Below are positions 48,778-61,312 of a stretch of 64,000 nucleotides of DNA, piece after piece. Source of the DNA: Chrysomallon squamiferum (lineage: Eukaryota > Mollusca > Gastropoda > Neomphalida > Peltospiridae); contig CM022675.1 of the NCBI GenBank assembly GCA_012295275.1, positions 16,893,189 through 16,957,188 of the forward strand, read 5' to 3'. The translations under genes were made by a program, and so were the position numbers. Under the pieces are notes generated by a model. The model was not told the origin of the DNA and searched no databases. It was given only the letters and a program-made list of their open reading frames with translations. Position 1 is the stretch's first letter, and each line of letters starts with the position of its first letter.

Positions 48778-51459
48778 TGTAAACTGGTCATGTAAAGAAT
48801 ATCATATTATATCATATCATGAATCAGTAACTTATTTTTATCTATCAAACTGTTTTTTAAACAATGTTTAAGTGTAAATAAATTAATCGTTTTACAATTT
48901 TACATTTTAGTCTGCATGATGTCACTGAACGTCTTTTTAGACTTTTAATATGCTTTTAGATGTGAACTCAGATCGATACTCGCCTACACCTTCATTTCAG
49001 ATCGATATGCAATTGGTCTAGATCAGAGAAGACCTTGTCTACGTCATATGAACGAGAGCATACGGAGAAATATCTTTATTGATTCATCTGTCTGTGAGAC
49101 ACGTGTTTTTAGTGTGACAGTGAAAACAAGTCGCTTTTAGATGCATCTGATTCAAAGATTAGCACGGTTCGTGTGATATTCATTGGTATGTAATGTATGA
49201 AGGGTTTCAGAGCTTTCAGTCAAGCCTTCGTATAGTATGTTTGGTTTCTGTTGATCACAAATTTGACGTCATTCCTAAAACAGCAATATGAATAACTGAA
49301 TACATAAATACGTGTTTCATTTTTCTGGTCAAAACTTAGTTTTATTATTCTTTACGTTTTCTACACAATACTACTGTTACTACTGCTTCTAATACCACAA
49401 CTACTGTTACCATCACTACTACTAATGCTAATGTTGCTACTATTACTACAATTTTTGCAACTACTATTACTATTACTGCTACTACTACTATAACTATTAT
49501 TATTATTATTATTAATATACTATTATTATTACTAGTGCTTACAAATAGTTTTTCCTCTTATTATTATTACTGCTACTATCAGTTCTACCAGAACTGTTTC
49601 TATTTCTAGTATCACTGTTACTATTGCTGCCACTACTGTTCTTCTGCTGTTATCAACGTCACTACTGCAACAGCTATTACCTCTATCATTCCTTTTTCAC
49701 TCAGACGTAGAAATGAAGGTGATGGCGTAAGAATGAATTAACTGACGGACTGAGTAATAAAGTTGTAAGTTAATTAACTACTTTGATGTTTTCTGTTATT
49801 TTAATAACTGTTATCAACTCATAATCACAACAAATTAAGACAATTCCTTTTAAGAAACAAATAATACTGAATTTAAAACATACATAGTATGTCAGATCGA
49901 AAAATTACATATATATATATAAAACATCGTTTGACCCAAGAACCAAAAACAAATAAGCAGAAGAAGAACATTAAGAAATAAATGACAAAAATATAAACAA
50001 CAGTCAGACAGGGCCCAAAACCTTTCTCTCCAAAAAATAATCCGTTCTTTTGAATTATCTTTAGATCGATAGAAAACGCAGTGAATCAGTGCTGTCCGCA
50101 AAGACAAGGCTAGAAGAAATGGCAGGTCAGTGAAAGAGGAGATATCTCGCACAGACCCTTGTCGGATCCTAAGAGGATCACACAGGAAAAGTCTGTGAGT
50201 GAGAAACCAATTAATTCAAAGCAACCGCAACTGGAGAGATGCTTGTACCGTTTGTGCGGGAATCTGCAGACGATGAAATACACAAGAATCACGTTTAGAT
50301 TTGAATCATTCTTTTAAGCATACTAGTTAACCCGATTAAGATTCACAGCGATTATTTAGAATCAGAAATTTCCATTTTATCTGTGTATCTACGTGTATTA
50401 AATTAAAGATCAAATACAATTTTCTTGATACCTTTCAATGACTTTCTCTAACGCACTATAAATATTTAAATAAATATCGATATGAATATAAAAAACTATT
50501 TTACTATTGATATTGACTTTATTCACCTCCGTAGACATTTTAATGTTACGTTTTGCTTTAAAAAAAGAAAGAAAAACGAAATGGGAAATAATTATGATTT
50601 CAGAAAACCTCGCTGGGTGACTTGCAGCGATACGATGCGGCAGACACATTAAAGCGTGCAGAATGCACAGCACGAGAGTCAGTTTCTTTCGTTGCAGACG
50701 TGTTTTGTCAAATATAAACCATAAGAAATCAGAAACCGAGCTAATTCTTCATGATTTGTTTCCTGTCATTTCACCTTATTTAGTGTGAGAGAAGAAGACG
50801 TCAGAAGCAGAAGTTATCACTTGTAAAACTTATGAGATTTGTAAAACGAAAATCTGATCGTAGAAGAACACTACCAATTTTTCCAATTTTACGAATACAA
50901 ATATTCGATATCATAAATATTTTTATCAAAAATTATTTTGACTATTTTATTTTTATTATTATTATTACTATTTTCTATCTTTCTTCTTCTTCTTCTTCTT
51001 ATTATTATTATGTTTTGTTGTTGTTGCTGCTGTTTTTAATTAGCGTTGGTCTCTGGGACAGTTCTCCTCTGTGTGCTCAATTTTCTATTTTCTATTTTGC
51101 ACAAAACACACACACACACACTCAGATAGAGACAGAGATATATATACACAAATATACCAACAAAAACACGCCAGCTGTTATGAATGATCTTCAGTAGTAA
51201 AAACCAGTGTTCACTGTTAGCGGGACTGCGTATTCTGGCAGCATAACGAGCTTGGCCATATTATGTTGACCTGTCTGACTACAAGTCAAACTCGACAGCT
51301 TTACATCTGTACAGATCTACGACAGTGCCGCGTGTCGCGTAACACGTAAACAACTCGCCCGGCTGCCAAACAAAAAACAAAACTGTAGCCCGAAACCACG
51401 AATAAATAATCGATATGTGTGTAGGTTACAGCTGATTTATTAACAATACTTTTTCTTAC
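48047..51459. other. Probable first intron of the NRF-6-like gene, no coding signal
   Basis: Holds a (GA)n tract at 48688-48774 and a long cryptically simple (ACT/ATT)-rich stretch at 49370-49690. No conserved coding segment was recognised on either strand. Confidence 0.5.
48688..48774. repeat. (GA)n microsatellite
   Basis: Uninterrupted GA tract of about 43 units. Confidence 0.97.
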
Positions 51460-51617
51460 CTTACTGAGACTCCTGCAGTCATAGGTACATGTAAATGAAC
51501 TCCTATCTGTCCGAACTTTTTGCGTGTTTAACGAAAATATCCGGCCTTTACCGAGACAATTCCGCCAGTGTGAGAGTTTGATTTGGTTCTCTCGAACGCG
51601 CACAAGAAATCTTGTCT
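51460..51617 (-). promoter_or_regulatory. Probable promoter and non-coding first exon of the NRF-6-like gene
   Basis: On the - strand, TATAAATA (51651-51644) lies 34 nt before an initiator-like ATCAGAC with its A at 51617. A CpG-richer stretch follows to a strong donor (AGTAAG|GTAAGAAAA, exon end 51460). This would pair with the acceptor before 48046, leaving a 3.4-kb first intron. It is built only from motif spacing; no transcript was seen. Confidence 0.4.
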
Positions 51618-52016
51618 GATGGAATGTTTATCGAAGCAGACGATATTTATAATTTAATGTTCTGTGGCGGATCTCAATTTCAGATCGTAGTTTATACTAC
51701 TTTTTTACCGGATCATTATATGTGTCAAATATAAATTTTATTACTCACTTCTACAGCGATCTAGAATTTTAAATAAATAAATAAATAAATGGAGTTTATT
51801 TGAGAAAGTCTGTTTATCGATTATTCATGTAATACATGTGAAAGAACAAGAGTAATTTCTATTACGTGTCAGAAGTAATTACATTTAGATTTTTTAAATT
51901 TTTGATATTTTTATTTGTTTAATGACGTTGCTATTTATAACTTACAGTATTGATTAAAATACTTTCAATATACACTAATGTATTTATTATTACATTTTAT
52001 TCAGCAGTAATTACAG

Positions 52017-52018
<2 letters not shown>

Positions 52019-52061
<43 letters not shown>
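52019..52061. repeat. (AC)n microsatellite
   Basis: About 21 AC units in the intergenic region between the divergent genes. Confidence 0.97.
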
Positions 52062-52063
<2 letters not shown>

Positions 52064-52759
52064 GTAGCCAAATGTGTACTGTATTGGTAAAAAATGAAAT
52101 AATAACGAAATGATAATATGTATTACTAACTCAACATTACAGTCCGTTGGTGATAAATATTGCCAAGAAAGATAACTCTAAACGTGTTATCATGTAGCTA
52201 AATTCAAATCAACAGAAATGTGATGTTTGGGTCGGGCGATGAATGAGTGGGAAAAGATTCGTAATTAAAACAATGTTAAATTTTATAAGTATTCTCAGAG
52301 TGGATTTAACATCCTCTAGCCGTGTTTTATCTCTGTTGTTCAGTTTGCATAGTGTCTGTTTTAGAAAGGCGAGATATATGTAATTTTCTTGGATCTGAGA
52401 AAGAAAACCTGAGTTAACTAAAAATAAAGACATGTTGCGTTAGAATCAAAATCTCTCTCTATTTTTTTTTTTTTTTGTTATCACTGAAGTTTCACTTATT
52501 TTATGTGCTAGAAAGATGCCTCTGATACCGGAATATATTCTAGTCGTTTAAGCGATGTCGCTTCCTGTGAAGTAGGAAAACAACAGTTTTCTTCAAGCGC
52601 TTTTGTGGCGTCGTTTTGTAAAATATACTATAAAGAAACGAGAAAGACAATGTAAATGAATATTCCCAAGAAAAACCTCCAACTTTTTAAGTTCTGGCGA
52701 GAAATTATCATAGCAACATCAAGCTCCAATGGTTACGGTTGTATTTGTATTTGCTAGTA

Positions 52760-53100
52760 CAGGTATCGGACCAAATATCCGGACTCCCTGGGGCCTGAGG
52801 CATTCCGCATTTCTGGATTTACCCGTTTTCTGGATTTTCCTGTTTTCTGGTACCACGGCATCTAAATACGTAAATAATTAGGCATAAACATTTTAAAGAT
52901 AACTGACGATACACAACTGAGGCGACTCGACACGTAAACAATGCGGCGAGTGAATGAACGCCACGCGGCTTGAAAGAGTAGTTCCGGTCTAGTGAGGACA
53001 ATACCCCCGCGCACGAACTGTGAAAATAAGCGTCGGGAAAAACTTCCGGTTTTCCTGTCTTTCCGGATTTCAGGACGCCGGATAATTGGTCCGGTACTTG
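52760..53100. mobile_element. 341-bp pogo/Tigger-like MITE with TA target duplication
   Basis: The left end CAGGTATCGGACCAAATATC is matched by the reverse complement of the right end, CAAGTACCGGACCAATTATC, and pairing continues into CCGGA on both sides. TA dinucleotides flank the element (52758-52759 and 53101-53102). The ends resemble pogo/Tigger termini, which begin CAG and carry a TATCCGG block, and the subterminal regions contain several more CCGG motifs. No transposase is encoded. The interior is GC-richer than its surroundings. Confidence 0.82.
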
Positions 53101-54671
53101 TAATTGTTTACGTGTTTGGGAAGCGTAATTTACGAAGAATAGTATTCATTTTAATTAATTTTCTCCCATTTCGTGAGCTTCGCAGAAAACTGTCAGACTT
53201 CCCTTTTCAATGATTTCCATTAGGCTGGGGTAAAATTAACTCTTGTTTTCTGATTTTATTATCATTTCAATTTATTATTTTATTTAGTAAGGTAATTATA
53301 GATATGGTTACTAGGAAGTGATAACGTGATGTCTGTTTTATAATTTATTTTTTTATATAATTTCATAAGTTATTGTTTGACCAGACAGTAAATTTCAAAT
53401 TACTGTTAGATGAATGAGAAGTACAATCATGTTTTTAAATTATTCGGTTGCGATGTTGAATAGCTCTGTTTCAGATCCATTCCCTGTGACGTTCACATTT
53501 TATTACGTGATGTTTGCGGCTTTTACTGAATTAAAGAGAAAAGAAATAATAATTTTGAAATCAGTTATATACGACCGAGATTGAGAGGTAGGTAAGGAAG
53601 CCAAAAAAAAAAATTATGCTAGCAAAGTTCATTTGTGGTGTTAACAGGCAATTTACAAACCAGAAAATGAAATCTCTAATGTTTTTCATGTAATAAATTG
53701 CGTCTTTTTGCTGGGTGATCGTTGTTATACTTGTATTGATAATTATGTCGTATATAAACTGTGATAAGATTTTTAAAGTGAATAATAATCAATATAACAC
53801 ATATGATAATCAAAATAATTAAAATACAATAAGATACAATGCAAAATAAAGTAATCAAAGTAATATAATATAATATATTAAAAGTCTATATCATCTAATT
53901 TCAAACTCAAAATATTTTTGATACGGCTTATCACTTCCAGACTTTTTTCAGTCTAACAAACTGACGGGACGTCCATAAATCTGATAAAGTTGTTTGTTTA
54001 CTTCACTAACGTCAACCAAATCTCTTTTAACGATTTCATGTTAAGGCGTCGACACACAATACGTTGTAATAAAGGAAGCCGCTGTATAAATGCATCAAAC
54101 CAGTTATAATAATGTTCTCTTATCTGGACTTCATGCCATACGAATACCTAGAACAAATGTAGTTGATTACAACGAAAACCAAGAAATTAAAACATTGACG
54201 TGTCACTTGTAGTTTGTGTTTGATTCATTAATAAGATGGAAAACACATTTCGTCTGAATGAGATAAATGAAGGACGGATGGTTAGTTTGATAAATGTTGA
54301 TGTCCCAGGATTAACAGATGAAAATCACGAATGTTAAGTTTTTATCGTAATTTTCTAATGTTTTGGTCATTAAATGAAATAATATCTACCGACATCCGTA
54401 GAAATTTTACAATTAACAGTCAGAAAATACAGTCATACAGTCCTTGTATGATGACAATCAGAAAGAAAACATTGTCACTCATACAATTAAAATGGTTTTA
54501 TTGAATCGCGTAGTGAGATTGCGTCGCCTTAACATTCCAAATACCACGGTTGCTAAAGGCAGTAACACTTGGCTTTTGCGAGTGAAACTTCGCAGTCAGT
54601 TTGTTCTAACTTGTATCAAACTTAACTTGCAGCAGCGTTATTAAAACAATGAACACTGGACATTACGTAAT

Positions 54672-56737
54672 ATGTATATTACAATATTTATAACAATTCA
54701 TAGCTTTCTGCTTGCAGAGTCTAAGTATAGACACTATGGTAAGTAGTAGCGAATTAGTCATATCTATAAATTATGTATAAGTATACATTTATGAATAAAT
54801 GAATGGATATGTTAAACCTATAGTCTATCCGTAAGTTGTAATGAGTCATTCATAAAATTACGAATTAATTCCTAAATTTTGGATGAAGAACAAGTTTATT
54901 AATTATCAATGATTCTGTAATTATATTTTCATATTAATTATATTATACGTGTCAGCTATATAATTTGTTGTAATGATAGCATGAAAAACGAAAGTTGTTG
55001 ATATTTGTGAGTTACTCTAACCAGTTGACCAAAAATAATGTTTTGTCTGTTCTGCCTCTGTTAGAGCGTGTACATAAAACATTAGTTGCTGCTAATCAGA
55101 TGCAGAATGTTTTGTTTCCAAAATTATTATTAGAACTCACATCACTGATTCTTAATACAATAGAAACATACCGAGCGTGTCAAAGTGACCCAACTCCATG
55201 TACCAGTGTGGTTTAAGATTTGTTTACTGAAAATTATTGCATCTGAAATGTTAAAAATTAAAAGCTTTCAGCTGTTTGGCACGAACCACCTCTTACATTT
55301 TGTGCATTTTTTTTTTTTTTTTTTTTTTATTATTATTGTTTATTTATTTTATTTTATTTATTTATTTTTTTTTTGGCAAAAGTCGATTCTCCGCTCACCT
55401 CTCACTAATTACAGAAGAAACTAACACATTTTATTTTTATTCCTCCAACTCTTAGAACTGCTTTCTTAATTTGTCTTTCTAGGTTCATACAGTAAAAATC
55501 AAGACCACTTTGAGTTGTTGGACAAACGCATGTGTTGGGCCCAAGCAGTGACAAAGTGTAAATCTGTGTACAAAGGTGTGCTGTATAGACCGAAATACGG
55601 AGATATCAAACTTGATCTTCTTAGACAGCTGACTCCTGGTTCCAGCTACTGGCTCGGCGAGTATGAGTACTACACACAGTGGAAGTGGACAGGTACGACA
55701 TAACAAGGCCAGCTTACAAAATATTACTCAGACTAGCTTGTCACTGCTTCTAGTAAATTATTTAATAGAAGCACAACTATACTATATTGTTTATCTCATA
55801 GAATGTTGATAATAAATTTTATTAAATCACAAACAAGTTGCATTATTATTATTTTTATTATTAATATTATAGATGTTGTTGATAACGATGCAATTGCTGC
55901 TGTTGTATTTTTTCCAGATGGCTCCAATTTGTATAGTTACTTAGGTTATCTGCGTGCTAATGTAACAGACAATGACGTCTTCTACACCGGTGGTTTTTTT
56001 AACGATGTTTACACGGCTCACGGAAAATGCCGAAGTCAGTATGTAGGACTTCAGGTAGCCATATTAATTTACAGCAGTTCTAAATTTTTCTTTTTCGATC
56101 AGTTTTAGGTTTTATTCGTGTTGTGCTTTTATGTGTAACGATTCAGATAAATAGACAAAAAGCATTGTTAATCCTGGTATTTACCTGTTTGTTTGTTTAT
56201 TCATACTCATATTCACATTCATATTCATATTATTCATATTATTATCGTTATTATCATGATTATTATTATTACCATCAGCAACTTTATCATCATTTGTAGT
56301 AGTAGCAGCAGGAGGCATAAAGGTGGCAGGAATAGTGGATGTGGCAGTCGTAATGGTAGCATAATAGCGCTGTAGTTATAGTTTAATAGTAAAAGTGGTG
56401 GTTATGGTGATGGTGGTGGTACTAGTATTACTAGTATATGTATGTATTACATATGTACATGTGTATATTGGCATTTACTTATGCACTAACTTTATTGTAT
56501 ATTTTGCAGAACAGCTTTATCTACTGTCTAGAAGAAGAAAACAAAAGGCTGCTAGATATGAGAGTAGCAGAAAACCAGTGTCTTGGTACTTTAAAGGATC
56601 ATTGTGGCAATTCACGTGGCATGTCAATTTACAAAACTCCCGACAACTACTGTACGTACAAGTCAGAATTATGTTTTCAATAATCACTTTAATGTGTGAC
56701 ATTAGACATCGGAAAAAACCAGAATGAATCTGCAAAA

Positions 56738-56788
<51 letters not shown>

Positions 56789-57526
56789 AGAATTTTCATT
56801 TTCAATGTTTGTTTGATGTGCGAATTTAAAAAGCGATTCAATGATCATTAAGTGTAGAGAATTTTAATGGTTTCTGTTAGTTAATGTTAAGTTAATAGTA
56901 ACAGTAATTACCATTTGTTATTATCTGAATCTGTTTTCGTATTGACCTTTTTTTTATTAATTTTGTGACAGCCGGTTATATAAGATGGAATTTGAAGAGA
57001 GACGCAGTGTGTGCCTCTGTCCGCGGAAACTGGAATTCTGGCTTTACGATATCACTGGACACCGACTGCAACGAACAGAAGCCGTATCTGTGTGAAAACA
57101 GCAGATATCTATACAGAGGAAGTAAGTGATATTGTATGTATCGTCATCGTAGGCTGGTTGATATATTGATTACTTAATAAATAAATAGGTACAGAAGCCT
57201 GTTATACTGATTAGTATACATATGTAAATCAAAAGACATACAAAGTTATGGAAATCATCAACTGTACAAATAATTAGATAATATATCTTTACAAATTACA
57301 AAGTAACGTATAATATTTTTCAGATTGCCAGTACAGTGAATTTTGTTACAGCACACGACGAGTGCCGTGGCGTAAAGCGAACCAATCATGTACTCTGTTA
57401 AAGATTATTCCAGACAGAATAGTGTCAATCAATCGTTTCCTGCAATATAGTGGGAGGAGTCAGCCTTACTGGGTGGGACTTAGTAGAGAGCGAATATTAT
57501 CATGGACCGATGGTACGTTATACAGC

Positions 57527-57583
<57 letters not shown>

Positions 57584-57793
57584 TTTAGATATACTGTCAT
57601 AAGTTTATCCTTAAGTAATACGTTGGTCTTTTGTGTGGTTCTTTGGCTGACTGGTTGACTGAATGCATGCTTGGTATGTTAGTTGATTGGTTGGTTTATT
57701 CGTTGGAGACTGACTGTTTTGGTTTGTTTGTTGAATTTTATGGGGTTTGTTTTGTTTGTTTCTTGTTTTCTTCTTCGTTTGTTTTCTTTATTA

Positions 57794-57844
<51 letters not shown>

Positions 57845-58606
57845 TGTTTTTCTATCATTAAATTATTATCGTGAGATTCAAAGATATTTAGGTTTCACTG
57901 TTTTCAGCGCATCCTGTTACATCTGGTTCTGAGAGGAAATGTCTGAGTCTGTATGTTTCTGACAGAAGTCACTTTCGTGTGGAAAGCAGTCCGTGCTTCT
58001 GGAATCTGTCCTCTGTTTGTGAGTCAGGTAGACAATCACCTCTTATGTTATTTAATAATAATAAAAGAACACAATTTTCATTAATATAAATATGATTATA
58101 TAAATTATAGAAAAAAGAACAGATCTGTTCAGGACGAACAGTAAATATGCCCTACTGTTTGAATACTACTAGTTATGTTATTACTACTACTGTTACTATT
58201 TCTACTATAATAGTTACATCTACTACAACATCTATTGTTAGAACTACCATAACAAAAACTAATATTTATCGTCATCATCATTACTATTATCATTATTATC
58301 ATTATCATCATCATTATTAATATTATCATTATCATCATCATCATCATCATCATCATTATTACTATTATCATTATATTATTATTATTATTATTATTATTAT
58401 TAGTTACATCCGGTGCTCCTTCGTCCAGTTTCATTACTTCTTCAGCAACGGTGACAACAACTACGAACCAAACATCAACATCAGCTAACAGTGAAGATCA
58501 AACTGCAAATCTGAGAAAGAAAATCAGTAATCTACATTTATGACACTCAGTTCTTTTTCATAATATGTAGTTTCATGAAAAAATGCGTGCTTTATACATT
58601 TACAAA

Positions 58607-58674
<68 letters not shown>

Positions 58675-60700
58675 CAGCAACAACACTTTGATTTGTTTAG
58701 TTCATATTTACAGAACAAATCTTCACGTTTAACGTAATTCAAAATATATAAATATATTAAATTATTATTATTGTTGTTCGTTCTTTCTTATAGTTATATT
58801 TATCATATTCATAAACACAAATACAAAAAAGTATTGCAAAACATCATTTTCCAAACATATAAATGTAAAAGAAAAAAAAGAAAGATTTTATGTGATATAT
58901 TTTATTAACTGTTATTTATTTTATCCTTTAGACTCTATTTGTAATTTGAGGCTCATTAATTTAGTGACTACTTAAAAGAAGTTTATATATTTAACGTAAT
59001 AGTTCTGTTCAAATAACAGATACAAGAGGGATAACTCTTTCTGGTTTCATAGTGTCTCCTCCTTTTGTTACAATGGTATTTCCTGTCTGCACACTTTGAT
59101 TCTTATATTTATACATCAACTGTGATGAGTATCGAATAGCTGACCTTCTGAGTTTTGTATTTCAAATTTGTATTACTTGACAAGAGTTTAAAGGGTTTTG
59201 GGGTTGTTGTTTTTTTCTTTCAGATGTCGTGCCTATTATTGTTCCTGTGGTTGTACTTACCGGCGGCTCTGGTTTTGCTGGGTTTTTCTATTTTAAACGG
59301 TACTGATGTAATTAGCTTACTTTATTTTAAACACAGACAGATACATATATTTTCTGTAAGATACTGAAATAACGAATAAATTTGTAAGTGTCCGATATTA
59401 TGTATATACTAAGTTTGTTTGTATTTAAGAAAACCTTTAAACAAAACTAAAAAATGTGCTTGTTTTTACTTGTTTCAGAAAGCTGAAGTTGCGATTTACA
59501 CTTGGAACATTAATATCATTCAGACAAAACCCCAAACCTTCTGAAAATGAATTGGACAACAGATCCATCGATTCTGATCTCTGTTACGATTCGGATAATT
59601 CCAGTTTTGATTTAGAAAATGACATCACCAATCCAGACTATAACATTAGCTTCCACAACAGGGGAATGTACCAAAATATAGAACCTATTGAAATTTCTAG
59701 CAGACACGACAATTATACATACCAAAACACCGTATGTCCTGATAGTAATGATGTAGATGTGACTGAAAATCTGCCTGTTCAGACATCGTCAAAGAGTTTT
59801 GAATGTAATGTGTACAAAAATGCATTGTATGATCGAAGTTATGTTACTAAAGCTGGAACTGAGAATAAATCTTTTGAATCACACGAACACACAGATAGTC
59901 AGAAAAGCAGCGGGAAAGAACAGTCATCCCATTATGATGAGATGCTTCAAGGTAGATCGGGAAAAGATGAACTCGGATGTGAGGAATCAAAACTGAATAA
60001 AAGTAAATTATTTACTGACAGTCCTGCCCCTGTACACACATCAGTCCGGACAAACAGGACGGAAATGTACGACGATGACGATAATGATGTTAATATTTAT
60101 GAAATTCCTGAATGCCAAAGAAATATACAGATAATAAAAATGCGTCCAGTCAGTGAGTGGATTCTTAAAAATTCAGAGCATTCGGGCGAGGTTGAAGAAT
60201 TAGGTGACCAGCTCGTTGGTCAAACGGTACAAGACGAGAGTCAAACAGGATCTGCTGAGGGTAGCATTGTTAAAACATTACCGCCTGACCAAGTGGATGC
60301 ATTTTCAGTCGTCAGCAGTCCTGGTCAAGCAATACCATTTGACAATATGTGTAGTCAGACTTCAGCATCTTATAATACATTTGACCAAGAGGTTTCTGTT
60401 TCAGCTGACAGTCAGGAGGATCGTGCAGTGTTAGCTGAATATTGCCTAGCTCGCGAGGTTTCTGCTGATCAAATCATTATAAATGACGTTGAAGATGACG
60501 TGGAATACTGGACAGTGGAGGACGTAGATGAATTCAAAACCAAACAAGAAGAATTAAGTGCTTCTGACACCGTCATTTTTACTGAACCTGAGGTCGACCT
60601 GAGAGAAGATAACTTGTATTTTATCCTGGAATACACAGCTGATGGAGGAAATCTGACACAGACAGAAGAGTCTACTAATGTAGCAGACAGTGAAGTGTAA
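54672..60700 (+). CDS. Type I membrane receptor with C-type lectin-like modules and long tyrosine-rich tail, complete, 811 aa
   Basis: Ten exons: 54672-54738, 55483-55692, 55918-56054, 56510-56651, 56972-57121, 57324-57512, 57908-58027, 58404-58526, 59224-59299, 59479-60700 (TAA). Phases match throughout, and nearly all ectodomain introns are phase 1. The ATG follows an in-frame TAA and starts a signal peptide (MYITIFITIHSFLLA). Residues ~30-150 are a C-type lectin-like domain (KRMCWAQAV, YWLGEYEYY, WKWTDGS, FIYCLEEE). Residues ~165-228 look like a second, partial one ending KPYLCE. Residues ~236-338 are another (CYSTRR, YWVGLSRERILSWTD, VCES). No EPN/QPD or WND calcium-sugar motif is seen, so sugar binding is doubtful. 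A Ser/Thr stalk, one helix (VVPIIVPVVVLTGGSGFAGFFYF, broken by glycines) and a ~407-residue tail follow. Not a family I can name; ligand unknown. Confidence 0.88.
56742..56787. repeat. (GA)n microsatellite in receptor intron
   Basis: About 23 GA units in the intron after exon 4 of the lectin-like receptor. Confidence 0.97.
57527..57583. repeat. (AAT)n microsatellite
   Basis: Starts 15 nt past the donor of receptor exon 6. A complementary (ATT)n array follows at 57793-57845 in the same intron, so the two could pair in the transcript. Confidence 0.96.
58255..58403. repeat. (ATT/ATC)n array running into a splice acceptor
   Basis: The array ends in TTATTATTAG, which is the acceptor of receptor exon 8 (58404), so the polypyrimidine region is itself microsatellite. 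Confidence 0.93.
58611..58672. repeat. (AAT)n microsatellite
   Basis: About 20 AAT units in the intron after exon 8 of the receptor. Confidence 0.96.
59479..60700 (+). other. Single exon encoding the cytoplasmic tail of the lectin-like receptor
   Basis: About 407 residues after a basic membrane-proximal KLKLR, very acidic and rich in Ser, Asp, Glu and Tyr. Tyrosine motifs include NPDY (residues 456-459, an NPxY form), MYQNIEP (YxxI), YEIPE, SHYDEML and NLYFILEY (YxxL). NPxY suggests PTB or endocytic adaptor binding; YxxI/L and YEIP could bind SH2 domains if phosphorylated. A canonical ITAM (two YxxL/I 6-12 apart) was not found. Functions are inferred from motifs only. Confidence 0.75.
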
Positions 60701-61281
60701 CAAAGATAACTGTGTTATTCAAACAATTCTCCTATAAACAATTACAATAATAATCGTCATCATTTCATAGTTACTCATTTTACTGTATTTTACTTTTCTT
60801 TTAGTCTAGAAAATATATAAAGCAGAGTTTTGTTTAAATTATGCTTGTGGTTACATATTTATTCATTTATTTGCCATACACCACAAAGAACTGTTTTTGT
60901 ATAATCGTTATGAATGTATGTTATTAACCGAGTTAAATAGTCAGTCTCAAGTCAACACAGAAGTATAGACAAGGGGAATAACTGCGGCTCGTTTGTCAGT
61001 TCGTTCACGTCGCTCTGTTTTTGTAGTGCAGCCAAAACAACGTTAGTAAACTGTCCCGTGCGGCAGAAACACGATTATTTCTTCAGTGTTTTTGTTTGTT
61101 TGTTTGTTTTGTATGTTTGTTTAGTGGTAGGATCAACTTCCTAACATCAAATCCTAACAAGTTTATAGTCAGCTGTAAATAACAATTTATAACAGAAAGC
61201 CTAAATCGTCTTTATTTATTTGTTTTTATGTTTGTTTATTTATTTATTTAATTATTTATTTGTTTGTTTGTTCATTTATTT

Positions 61282-61312
<31 letters not shown>

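Noticed and set aside
51301-51603. 100-codon - strand open frame
   Set aside because: No conserved protein signature. The stretch is better explained as the promoter-proximal non-coding exon with a donor at 51460.
52992-53213. 73-codon open frame
   Set aside because: It starts inside the MITE and runs across its right terminal repeat; no protein similarity.
55012-55205. Open segment with IETYRACQSDPTPCTS as an early receptor exon
   Set aside because: Its 3' end is phase-compatible, but it lacks a convincing acceptor. The exon at 54672-54738 with a signal peptide, consensus GTAAGT donor and matching phase joins directly to 55483.
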